Source: Methanosarcinales archaeon (GTDB lineage: Archaea; Halobacteriota; Methanosarcinia; Methanosarcinales; Methanocomedenaceae). Taken from it: a stretch of 7,664 nt of DNA. Each line of letters opens with the position of its first letter. Positions within the stretch are counted from its first letter, which is position 1. Below are positions 1 to 4,995 of the stretch, piece after piece. A model generated the notes under the pieces. The model saw only the letters and a program-made list of their open reading frames with translations, did not search any database and was not told the origin of the DNA. Position numbers and translations under genes: made by a program. Location: the NCBI GenBank assembly GCA_030666885.1, contig DAOUWY010000081.1:1-7664 (forward strand), written 5' to 3'.

Positions 1-79
1 ATTTTCTTTTTGCCTTGTGCTGTTGAAGACCGTTACCGAAATTACCCGGTTCTATCTTGATATTAATAAAATCTGCCAT
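1..79 (-). CDS. N-terminal fragment of an unrecognised protein, cut by the window edge
   Basis: The minus strand opens with ATG at 79-77 and reads 26 codons without a stop to the left edge, so only the N-terminus is visible. It begins MADFINIKIEPGNFG and continues into a Gln/His/Lys/Arg-rich stretch ending KAKRK. I do not recognise the family, and the fragment is too short for a domain call. The start is well supported: a GAGGAGG Shine-Dalgarno sequence ends seven bases before the ATG. It lies two bases downstream of the stop of the short gene at 82-169, so the two would be translated from one message with coupled initiation. The fragment shows no signal peptide or membrane segment. That it is a real gene is fairly sure because of the ribosome site; its function is unknown. 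Confidence 0.6.
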   Translation of the reverse strand, partial: MADFINIKIEPGNFGNGLQQHKAKRK

Positions 80-81
80 TC

Positions 82-169
82 TTATGCCTCCTCAGGTTCC
101 TCTCCAAACGCTTTTTTAAACTCCATTAGCAAGTTTTGCAATTTCTTAGCGAGTTTCTATTGGTTTCAT
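82..169 (-). pseudogene. Very short gene, apparently frameshifted, about 28 residues
   Basis: On the minus strand an ATG at 169-167 starts MKPIETR and then hits TAA at 148-146. A second frame, open from 156 to the TAA at 84-82, reads KLAKKLQNLLMEFKKAFGEE and then PEEA. Skipping one base near 157 joins the two into an amphipathic, charged peptide of about 28 residues. The joined peptide looks protein-like: helical spacing of Leu and Lys, then an acidic tail. Its ATG lies about 24 bases from the centre of a TATA box, right for a leaderless archaeal message, and its end abuts the ribosome site of the next gene. The break may be a mutation, a sequencing error or a programmed shift. Alternatively only the second frame is used, from ATG 126-124 or TTG 141-139. 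Family not recognised. Confidence 0.35.
87..93 (-). promoter_or_regulatory. Strong Shine-Dalgarno site for the left-edge gene
   Basis: On the minus strand this reads GAGGAGG, a near-perfect anti-16S match, seven bases before the ATG at 79. It lies inside the last codons of the upstream short reading frame (Glu-Glu-Ala-stop), an arrangement typical of translational coupling. It fixes the start of the left-edge gene. Confidence 0.65.
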
Positions 170-189
170 TTGTTGAGTCCCAGAAACTG

Positions 190-197
190 TATAAATA
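190..197 (-). promoter_or_regulatory. TATA box of the left-edge unit
   Basis: The minus strand reads TATTTATA here, close to the archaeal TATA consensus, preceded by a purine-rich patch (CGAATAA) that could be the BRE. The centre of the box is about 24 bases before the ATG at 169, so transcription would begin at or next to that codon. The element is AT-symmetric enough that a plus-strand reading (TATAAATA) is also possible. Confidence 0.4.
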
Positions 198-206
198 TTA
201 TTCGAT

Positions 207-236
207 TCAGGTTTTTTAAAATTTTTCGAAACCTGA
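207..236. repeat. Perfect 8-bp inverted repeat upstream of the left-edge promoter
   Basis: The arms TCAGGTTT (207-214) and AAACCTGA (229-236) are exact inverse complements separated by 14 AT-rich bases. Relative to the minus-strand unit the repeat lies directly upstream of the BRE/TATA at 190-204, a position used by archaeal activators or TBP/TFB-recruiting regulators. It could also form an RNA hairpin if transcribed from the other strand. No regulator can be named. Confidence 0.4.
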
Positions 237-728
237 TTTCAAAACTTCTATTGACTGTCTGCTCGCTTATTGTTTGTTTGTTTGTTTTTGCTTTCTCTTG
301 GAAAATACGCTCTATCTTCAAACAAAGTTAAGTGAGTGAACAAGTATTACCCTATGACCCTTTGGAGATCGTTGTATATATTGTTTAAATTCGGTGGTGA
401 ATATAAATAAGTTTTAAAAGTCACGGTTCATTGTACTTCTTTTTGTGGATTTCGACACTTAAAACACTACATAATTTTGGCAATGTATCCTTATGACTTA
501 TTGGATCCATTGTGGGGATAATCTGTAATAAAATTTTCCTGTTTTTAGCTGAATTTTAGCACATGGGACACCAGTATTTCTTCCTGTTGTCGTCTAATTA
601 AAAATAAATATGTAAATCGGGTGGGGTAAAGGAGTCAATCATTATTTGTGAGTTCTCTAAAAAGAGTGTCTTTTGCCATTATCGTACAATGTTTGGCATC
701 ATACTGAAGATGAAACTTATGCTATTGT
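237..728. other. AT-rich stretch without a supportable gene
   Basis: Apart from the GTTT tract, I see no gene here. Candidate reading frames on both strands are very short (mostly 11-18 codons), lack ribosome sites and show no protein-like composition. There is no tRNA-like T-loop or CRISPR-like repeat spacing, and no clear box C/D motif pair. Several TATA-like strings occur (for example near 374-381 and 399-408), but none is followed at the right distance by a convincing start. It may hold regulatory DNA or an unrecognised small RNA. Confidence 0.4.
272..287. repeat. Short tandem repeat (GTTT)4
   Basis: Four consecutive GTTT units lie in AT-rich non-coding DNA. Such tracts can vary in length by slippage. 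No reading frame or promoter that it would switch is evident. Confidence 0.6.
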
Positions 729-747
729 AAAAACAGGTCCCAAAAAA
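729..747 (-). terminator. Oligo-T terminator behind the small lysine-rich gene
   Basis: Read on the minus strand, two T-tracts (T6 at 747-742 and T5 at 733-729) lie 21-40 bases beyond the TGA of the gene at 768-905. Archaeal RNA polymerase commonly terminates at such oligo-T runs without a required hairpin. Confidence 0.45.
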
Positions 748-767
748 CCAGTCAACCCCTCAAATGA

Positions 768-905
768 TCATTTCATCTTTTTCTTGGCCTTTGCAAGTTT
801 CTTCTTAGCATCACCACTACCGGAAGCAGCAAGTTTTTCAAGTTCTGCCAATTCAGCCTTTTTCTTAGCAGCCTTACGTCCCATATCCTTCTTAGACATC
901 GCCAT
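768..905 (-). CDS. Small lysine/alanine-rich basic protein, 45 residues
   Basis: The frame begins at ATG 905-903 (MAMSKKDMGRK) and ends at TGA 770-768. The product is highly basic and helical in character: a KKK-rich first half, ELAELEKLAASGSGD in the middle, then AKKKLAKAKKKMK at the C-terminus. This gives two cationic helices around a short Ser/Gly hinge. There is no cysteine, signal peptide or membrane segment, so a cytoplasmic protein binding nucleic acid or ribosomes is plausible, but that is inference. A second ATG at 899-897 would remove two residues. No strong ribosome site is seen; a TATA-like element 26-35 bases upstream suggests a leaderless or near-leaderless message. A T-rich terminator follows. 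The longer plus-strand frame across this stretch (673-1107) is rich in Phe, Ser and Leu, as expected for the antisense of Lys/Ala codons. The family is not recognised. Confidence 0.6.
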   Translation of the reverse strand: MAMSKKDMGRKAAKKKAELAELEKLAASGSGDAKKKLAKAKKKMK

Positions 906-930
906 AGTAGGTATATCTAGAAATCTAAAC

Positions 931-940
931 TACTTAAATC
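931..940 (-). promoter_or_regulatory. TATA-like element for the small lysine-rich gene
   Basis: The minus strand reads GATTTAAGTA, an archaeal TATA-like core centred about 30 bases before the ATG at 905. Transcription would begin a few bases ahead of the start codon. The match is only moderate. Confidence 0.3.
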
Positions 941-1190
941 ATTCCAGAAAAACCCAGTTGATCTTAATTTCCAGGCAGGTAACAACAAGTTCCTTCAGAT
1001 ATAGTTACCACCCCTATGATACAACAACACATGAGCACAAGTTGATAGAGCATCAGGAAGTCATCGATAGTATAGCCTTATCTTGTCAAATTTCTACATG
1101 TGGGTAAGGTGGAGCTTTCATCAGGGCGATATTGTTCGGATATGCTGGCTGTGAGGGAAAGGTTTATTACTCCTTCAGCATCAATTATTC
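941..1190. other. Spacer between divergent small gene and Roadblock gene
   Basis: About 310 bases separate the two divergent starts (906-1215). Inside, GGTAAC (978-983) and GTTACC (1004-1009) form a short inverted repeat with a 20-base gap. No reading frame convinces me; a 29-codon minus-strand frame at 964-1053 rich in Cys has no ribosome site or promoter. Otherwise I see nothing. Confidence 0.35.
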
Positions 1191-1198
1191 TTATAAAG
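1191..1198 (+). promoter_or_regulatory. TATA box of the Roadblock gene
   Basis: TTATAAAG is a good archaeal TATA element. Its centre is about 22 bases before the ATG at 1216, so the transcript would begin at or just inside that codon. This supports leaderless translation from 1216 and argues against a start further upstream. Confidence 0.45.
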
Positions 1199-1215
1199 CT
1201 ATTGACGTGCCAGAT

Positions 1216-1581
1216 ATGTCACGAAATATTATTATGGACAATATGTTCCAGTCGGTAAGACAAGACCTGTCGAAATTAGGGGGAGTGAAAATGTCACTTG
1301 TCGCCAGCCAGGATGGCTATATCTTCAGCCAGCCTGCCGAATCCAATATAGAAAAATATGCAAAGGCCTCAGCAACAATGTTGAAAACCGCAGATGTAGC
1401 CATGTCAAAATACGGGCAGACGTGTTCAAGGGTTATCATTGATTATTCCAATGAAAGACTAATTGCAACCCGTGCAGGACTAAAGGCCCTTGTTGTAGTA
1501 CTGATAGAACCTGACACAAAACTGGATCCCATACTCCCTGAACTGGACAAAGTAGCCCGGAAAATCCAGGAAATACTGTAG
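1216..1581 (+). CDS. Roadblock/LC7-domain protein (MglB-like), 121 residues
   Basis: The product fits the small Roadblock/LC7 fold: an N-terminal helix (FQSVRQDLSKLGGVK), a strand pair with the motif SLVASQDGYIFS, a long helix (KYAKASATMLKTADVAM), then the strands VIIDYSNERLIATRAG and ALVVVLIEP and a C-terminal helix (LDKVARKIQEIL). The whole protein is one domain of typical length. In known members such proteins dimerise and act as regulators or GAPs of Ras-like MglA GTPases, or as scaffolds; no GTPase gene is visible here, so the partner is unknown. I chose ATG 1216 because the TATA box at 1191-1198 lies too close for the TTG at 1132, and the extra N-terminal residues from 1132 do not resemble the family. 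ATG 1234 is an alternative. There is no clear ribosome site, consistent with a leaderless message. kae1 follows 71 bases downstream on the same strand. Confidence 0.8.
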   Translation: MSRNIIMDNMFQSVRQDLSKLGGVKMSLVASQDGYIFSQPAESNIEKYAKASATMLKTADVAMSKYGQTCSRVIIDYSNERLIATRAGLKALVVVLIEPDTKLDPILPELDKVARKIQEIL

Positions 1582-1591
1582 CCCAAAAACT

Positions 1592-1600
1592 AAATATTTA
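1592..1600 (+). promoter_or_regulatory. Possible TATA element ahead of kae1
   Basis: AAATATTTA lies 11 bases after the Roadblock stop. A start site about 26 bases downstream (near 1623) would leave a leader of about 30 bases including the ribosome site at 1641-1646. kae1 may therefore have its own promoter as well as any readthrough from the Roadblock gene. Confidence 0.3.
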
Positions 1601-1640
1601 AGCGTGATCACACCGTCTTAACCTAAGAATATCACTATAC

Positions 1641-1646
1641 AGGGGC
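1641..1646 (+). promoter_or_regulatory. Ribosome site supporting the TTG start of kae1
   Basis: AGGGGC lies six bases before the TTG at 1653-1655. Together with the conserved family N-terminus a few residues inside, it supports the rare TTG as the true start. Confidence 0.45.
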
Positions 1647-1652
1647 ACTCTT

Positions 1653-2660
1653 TTGAACGGACTGGCCAAACCCATAATCTTAGGTATAGAAGGAACCGCA
1701 TGGAACCTGAGCGCAGCCATTGTGGACACATTTGATGTAATAGCCGAAGTAACCTCCACATATGTTCCACCAACCGGAGGCATCCACCCCAGGGAAGCAT
1801 CCCAGCACCATGCAGACCACATGAAAAGTGTGATCTCGACAGTACTTGCAAATGCCATGGATAAAGAAGTTGCCCCCGGCGATATCAAAGCTATAGCCTT
1901 TTCCCAGGGCCCTGGGCTTGGACCGTGCCTGCGCACTGCTGCCACAGCGGCCAGGGCACTATCCCTTTCACTAGACATACCACTTATCGGCGTGAACCAC
2001 TGTGTTGCACATATAGAAGTAGGCCGCTGGAAGACACCATCACAGGACCCGGTGGTACTGTATGTGAGCGGGGCAAATTCCCAGGTACTGGCTTACAGGG
2101 CCGGCCGTTACCGTGTGTTCGGTGAGACATTGGATATTGGTATCGGCAACGCACTTGATAAATTTGCCAGGGGTGCGGGATTACAGCATCCGGGCGGTCC
2201 CAAGATCGAGGTGCTTGCTAAAAATGCATCATCCTATGTGCCGCTGCCCTATGTTGTGAAGGGAATGGACTTTTCATTTACGGGCCTGTCCACTGCCGCC
2301 TCCGCTGCCCTGAAAACATCTCCTATAGAAGATGTGTGTTTTTCATTCCAGGAAACCGCATTCGCCATGCTTGTTGAGGTCACGGAAAGGGCCGTGGCAC
2401 ATACTGGTAAGCACGAGATATTGCTTGCGGGCGGTGTGGGTGCCAATATGCGACTGCGGGAGATGCTTAGGATCATGTGTAATGAACGGGGCATTTCGTT
2501 CTATGTGCCAGAGCAGCGGTTCATGGGCGATAACGGCAGCATGATAGCATACCTTGGGCTGCTGATGTTCGAGCAGCAGACCCTGTTGCCGCTAAATGAA
2601 TCCCATGTGCGGCCCAATTACAGGCCCGATGATGTTGTGGTTACCTGGCGTGGGGATTGA
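1653..2660 (+). CDS. kae1: Kae1, tRNA N6-threonylcarbamoyladenosine transferase (KEOPS subunit)
   Basis: Kae1 transfers the threonylcarbamoyl group from TC-AMP to A37 of ANN-decoding tRNAs, working in the cytoplasmic KEOPS complex with Bud32, Cgi121 and Pcc1. The ASKHA-fold signatures are present: ILGIEGTAWNLSAAIV at residues 9-24, GPGLGPCLRT at 87-95, the metal-binding pair in NHCVAHIEVGR (His116, His120), Tyr137 in LYVSGANSQ, LDIGIGNALDKFARG at 160-174, LLAGGVGANMRLRE at 257-270, and MGDNGSMIAY with Asp293. The C-terminus (NYRPDDVVVTWRG) is the normal end of the Kae1 domain, and 335 residues is the usual standalone length. The start is TTG, chosen because the conserved strand begins nine residues in and a ribosome site precedes it. 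In Methanocaldococcus and Methanosarcina kae1 is fused to bud32; here it is not, and no Bud32 is seen in the window. The frame behind the stop instead carries a dinB remnant. The identification is very secure. Confidence 0.96.
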   Translation: MNGLAKPIILGIEGTAWNLSAAIVDTFDVIAEVTSTYVPPTGGIHPREASQHHADHMKSVISTVLANAMDKEVAPGDIKAIAFSQGPGLGPCLRTAATAARALSLSLDIPLIGVNHCVAHIEVGRWKTPSQDPVVLYVSGANSQVLAYRAGRYRVFGETLDIGIGNALDKFARGAGLQHPGGPKIEVLAKNASSYVPLPYVVKGMDFSFTGLSTAASAALKTSPIEDVCFSFQETAFAMLVEVTERAVAHTGKHEILLAGGVGANMRLREMLRIMCNERGISFYVPEQRFMGDNGSMIAYLGLLMFEQQTLLPLNESHVRPNYRPDDVVVTWRGD

Positions 2661-2663
2661 CCT

Positions 2664-2912
2664 GGCCGGATACTGACTACAGGAAAGTATATACTTTACT
2701 ATACGTTCAAAAAAGGGCTAGTACAGGACTTGCTCAGGGCCAAAAAACTGGACCATGATACCAGGAATCCGGACACCACCAGACAGGTATCGTGTGAACT
2801 TGCCAGGGAGTTCTTTGACGGCAGGAAGATTCGGTTTTTAGGTATCAGGCTGTCAGATCAGTGCAAGAACAAACTGCGGCAGTCCCCATTTGAATATTTT
2901 ATTATAGAGTGA
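2664..2912 (+). pseudogene. Remnant of dinB (Y-family DNA polymerase), C-terminal little-finger domain only
   Basis: An open frame begins directly after the kae1 stop, in the same frame, and ends at 2912. It has no ATG and no ribosome site; the only initiator-like codon is a TTG at 2730. The translation resembles the end of the DinB/Pol IV little finger: a strand (KYILYYTFKK), then LLRAKKLDHDTRNPDT matching the family's 'HLRAKTL..pT.d' region, the helix QVSCELAREFF, and the hallmark strand GRKIRFLGIRLSD (family form 'r.iRllGvrvs.l'), finishing FEYFIIE. The palm, fingers and thumb carrying the catalytic acidic residues are absent, so no polymerase could be made. In the family, DinB performs translesion synthesis. 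This is most likely a scar left when a deletion removed the front of a dinB gene beside kae1. The assignment rests on motif memory, without an alignment. Confidence 0.6.
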
Positions 2913-2953
2913 AAAGTTGTATGGAGTGAACAATGGTAGAAAAATCAAAAAAT

Positions 2954-2978
2954 GGGGACACATCCCCCCGTTTTTTTT
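2954..2978 (+). terminator. Hairpin plus T8 terminator behind kae1 and the dinB remnant
   Basis: GGGG (2954-2957) pairs with a following run of six C (2964-2969) around a six-base loop, and T8 follows at 2971-2978. This is a bacterial-style intrinsic terminator layout; in archaea the T-run alone would probably suffice. It would end the plus-strand transcript from kae1. Confidence 0.55.
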
Positions 2979-2987
2979 ACAAGAGAA

Positions 2988-3053
2988 CAGGTATACAAAG
3001 ACTTTAAGGGGTGGGAGTGGGAGTATAGTAAAAAAAGACCTCTGTATACCCTG
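2988..3053. repeat. Imperfect inverted repeat bounding a 66-bp element
   Basis: GGTATACA (2990-2997) and TGTATACC (3043-3050) are perfect inverse complements. With single-base differences the arms extend to about 13 bases (CAG-GTATACA-AAG against CTC-TGTATAC-CCTG). The interior is purine-rich (GGGGTGGGAGTGGGAG). This could be the stem of a small RNA, an operator pair or a tiny mobile-element relic. I see no target-site duplication. Confidence 0.35.
3030..3036 (-). terminator. T7 tract behind the DNA ligase gene
   Basis: Read on the minus strand this is a run of seven T, about 170 bases beyond the ligase stop. A shorter T6 tract at 3130-3125 lies nearer. Either could stop ligase transcription in the archaeal oligo-T manner. 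Confidence 0.35.
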
Positions 3054-3062
3054 CGACTCTTG

Positions 3063-3095
3063 GTTCGTTATTAAACGAACGATTATTCTAATAAT
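3063..3095. repeat. Two adjacent hairpins in the kae1/ligase spacer
   Basis: GTTCGTT (3063-3069) and AACGAAC (3074-3080) form a perfect 7-bp stem with loop ATTA. Two bases later ATTATT (3082-3087) and AATAAT (3090-3095) form a second, all-AT stem with a two-base loop. They lie between the two convergent genes and just before a TATATATA element. Role unknown: a transcript end structure, operators or part of a small RNA. Confidence 0.4.
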
Positions 3096-3103
3096 GCACA
3101 TGA

Positions 3104-3111
3104 TATATATA
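3104..3111. promoter_or_regulatory. TATATATA element between convergent genes
   Basis: This is a symmetric, consensus-like TATA box in a place where neither flanking gene needs a promoter. Rightward it would start an antisense transcript into the 3' end of the ligase gene near 3133; leftward it would transcribe the hairpins and the inverted repeat. It may also be chance in AT-rich DNA. Confidence 0.25.
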
Positions 3112-3202
3112 CTTGTTCATGGTGAAAAAATTATCAGTGTTTGAACAGGATGAATAAATTATCAATGAGTCCAGAGTATAAACAGATTGGCTGGAACCAA
3201 CA

Positions 3203-4906
3203 TCATGAAGCATTGTCAGGTCTGCCTTTCTGGTTAATGTACAGCTGTTCTATTCTATCAAGTGTATCTGCGTCATCAGGACTTTTGTCATCCCTCACCC
3301 TGACAAGCCTGGGAAATCGCAGTGCATAACCTGAATTGTAAGTAGGGCTTTTCTGGATTTCCTCAAAAGCGACTTCGAACACAACCTGTGGAACGAATTC
3401 CAGTTCCTTGCCATTCTCAACTACCATGAGTTCCGTAAACCGTGCTGTCAGGTCTTCAAGCATATCGTCAGTAATACCTGTTCCCACCCTTCCAAGGGAT
3501 AAAAGGTCACCTGATTCTGGCTCAATACATGCAATCCGGAATGACCCAATAAAGTTAGCGCGCCGTCCTTCACCCCATTCCCCGCCTATAACAACCAGGT
3601 CCAGTGTCTCCATAAGGGGCTTGATCTTAAGCCAGTTCTTCCCACGCTTGCCGGGAGAATAAAGTGATTCCGGGTTTTTAAGCATCACACCCTCATGACC
3701 CGCTTCCAGTGCTTTATGATAAATATCATTGATAATCCTGACATCTGAAGTGATTTCCTGCTCTGCTATTACCAGGTTACCAGAGGGGGTCACACATTCA
3801 ACCAGATGCTGTCTTCGCTGTACCAGGGTCTTGTCAAACAGGCTCTCACCATTGAAATATAATACATCGAACAGATACAATTGCAGAGGTATTTGTTCCT
3901 TCACCATATCCACATCATACTTGCGCCTGAACCGTTTGAGTATCTGCTGGAAGGCTCCGGGCTTACCATTGGGTCCCAATACCACTGCTTCACCGTCAAG
4001 AAGGGCCGATTTTGCTGAAATACCTTCCCGTACCATTTCCACTATATCAGGCAGGGAGTTTGTCACATCTTCCAGGCGCCTTGAATATATAGATATCTTA
4101 TCTCCATCCTTATGGACCTGCACCCTGGCACCGTCGAATTTCCATTCAACTGCCACAGAACCCATTTCATTAACGGCAGGTTCGATACCCTGGGATATCC
4201 GGGCCAGCATCATCCTGATGGGGCGACCCAGTTCCATGTCCAGGCCTGCCAGGGCTTGTGTGCCGTTAAGTTTTGCCTCCCTCGCAACCAGTCCAAGGTC
4301 ATTGGTGAGCATATAGCCCCGTTCCACAGCGTCTTTTGTTACATTGAAAGCTTCTGCGATGGAATCCCTGACAATTCCTTCACCTACCCCGATCCTCAGC
4401 TCTTCTATGGACAGCCGTGCCAGGTATACGGCTTCAATCGGGGTGGCCCGGCCGAACAGGAACTGGAGGTTCCTTGCCCTGGATGATTGGGAGCCCTTGC
4501 CTGATGTATTGGCAATATCAGAGAATCTTGTAAAAACGTCCTGTATGGATAGTATCGATTCCTCTTCCCCGAAAGCGGCCAGTGTAGATTGTGATTTCTT
4601 TGCTCCGGTCAGTGCTTCTTTAGCTGCCAGTCCGACATCCCCGGTCTCTCGTACCAGGTTAATGATACCCTTTACAGGTACACCGGATGCCCTGGACAGG
4701 GAAGTATACAGCAAGCCGGGTCCGATACCCAGTTGCAATGGACTCCATACAGGGAACACCAGGCCCATGATGAACCTGGATATTATCTCAAGCTCATCAT
4801 CATCCACGCTGGAAATAAATTCCGCTACTACCTGCGTCATTTCAAGGGAGCCGGGGATGTTCTCGATACGCTGGCAAGTCTCGGCAAAATCCTGGAAACT
4901 GGTCAT
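3203..4906 (-). CDS. lig: ATP-dependent DNA ligase, 567 residues
   Basis: This enzyme seals nicks in duplex DNA using ATP, joining Okazaki fragments and finishing repair. All nucleotidyltransferase motifs are visible: motif I EWKFDGAR with the adenylated Lys256, SRRLEDVT (Ia) at 275-282, LLDGEAV at 302-308, YLFDVLYFNG (III) at 344-353, EGVMLK (IV) at 405-410 and WLKIKP (V) at 425-430. An N-terminal helical DNA-binding domain (about 1-215) precedes these, and an OB-fold domain (about 435-567) follows, ending with the typical ALRFPRLVRVRDDKSPDDAD. Full length matches archaeal ligases. The ATG at 4906 has AAGGAAG just upstream. The gene is transcribed leftward, divergent from rqcH (85-base spacer) and convergent with kae1. 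No broken motif is seen, so it is presumably active. Confidence 0.97.
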   Translation of the reverse strand: MTSFQDFAETCQRIENIPGSLEMTQVVAEFISSVDDDELEIISRFIMGLVFPVWSPLQLGIGPGLLYTSLSRASGVPVKGIINLVRETGDVGLAAKEALTGAKKSQSTLAAFGEEESILSIQDVFTRFSDIANTSGKGSQSSRARNLQFLFGRATPIEAVYLARLSIEELRIGVGEGIVRDSIAEAFNVTKDAVERGYMLTNDLGLVAREAKLNGTQALAGLDMELGRPIRMMLARISQGIEPAVNEMGSVAVEWKFDGARVQVHKDGDKISIYSRRLEDVTNSLPDIVEMVREGISAKSALLDGEAVVLGPNGKPGAFQQILKRFRRKYDVDMVKEQIPLQLYLFDVLYFNGESLFDKTLVQRRQHLVECVTPSGNLVIAEQEITSDVRIINDIYHKALEAGHEGVMLKNPESLYSPGKRGKNWLKIKPLMETLDLVVIGGEWGEGRRANFIGSFRIACIEPESGDLLSLGRVGTGITDDMLEDLTARFTELMVVENGKELEFVPQVVFEVAFEEIQKSPTYNSGYALRFPRLVRVRDDKSPDDADTLDRIEQLYINQKGRPDNAS

Positions 4907-4919
4907 TCTTCCTTAATCT

Positions 4920-4951
4920 GGAATATGGTATCAAAACAGTTTCTATATTCC
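4920..4951. promoter_or_regulatory. Shared ligase/rqcH promoter region with inverted repeat
   Basis: GGAATAT (4920-4926) and ATATTCC (4945-4951) form a perfect 7-bp inverted repeat in the divergent spacer. The right arm overlaps the only TATA-like string here (CTATATT, 4943-4949; AATATAG on the other strand). Leftward it would give a ligase leader of about 14 bases containing AAGGAAG; rightward it would start rqcH transcription near 4972. A bound regulator could therefore affect both genes. Confidence 0.35.
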
Positions 4952-4962
4952 TGCAAAGGATT

Positions 4963-4995
4963 ATGAGTTTACAGTTCATAGTATCTGCCCCATGA
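4963..4995 (+). other. Possible 10-codon leader peptide overlapping the rqcH start
   Basis: ATG at 4963 reads MSLQFIVSAP and stops at TGA 4993-4995, which overlaps the rqcH ATG as ATGA. AAAGGA lies just two bases before the leader ATG, closer than usual. rqcH itself has no ribosome site (GTATCTGCCCC precedes it), so translational coupling through this leader would explain its initiation. If transcription begins near 4972, as the TATA position suggests, the leader would not be made. Speculative. Confidence 0.25.

Noticed and set aside
17..331. Plus-strand 104-residue frame at the left end
   Set aside because: It is rich in Phe, Ser, Ile and Leu from AT-rich DNA, has no ribosome site or domain pattern, and overlaps a better supported minus-strand unit with a TATA box and a strong ribosome site.
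762..773. Twelve-base palindrome AAATGATCATTT at the stop of the small gene
   Set aside because: It is too short and AT-rich to claim as a site, and partly dictated by the coding end.
964..1053. Minus-strand 29-residue Cys-rich frame
   Set aside because: Cysteine pairs and a hydrophobic stretch are present, but there is no promoter, ribosome site or recognisable family.
673..1107. Plus-strand 144-residue frame
   Set aside because: Its central part is the antisense of the lysine-rich gene at 768-905, and the rest has no protein-like pattern, promoter or ribosome site.
1598..1978. Minus-strand frames inside kae1, including 2249-2494
   Set aside because: They lie antisense to the strongly conserved kae1 coding sequence and show no independent motifs.
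2658..2912. TGA readthrough giving a Kae1-DinB fusion
   Set aside because: Kae1 has its normal C-terminus before the TGA, and there is no sign of a selenocysteine element; a chance in-frame scar is simpler.
2853..3101. Minus-strand 82-residue frame across the kae1/ligase spacer
   Set aside because: It translates hairpins, T-tracts and the dinB scar; the hydrophobic composition follows from the AT-rich DNA.
3119..3157. Twelve-residue frame MVKKLSVFEQDE
   Set aside because: The nearby TATA box would start transcription downstream of its ATG, and there is no ribosome site.
3729..4316. Long plus-strand frames antisense to the ligase (also 4344-4916)
   Set aside because: They are shadows of the ligase gene: Ser/Thr/Pro-rich, without start signals.
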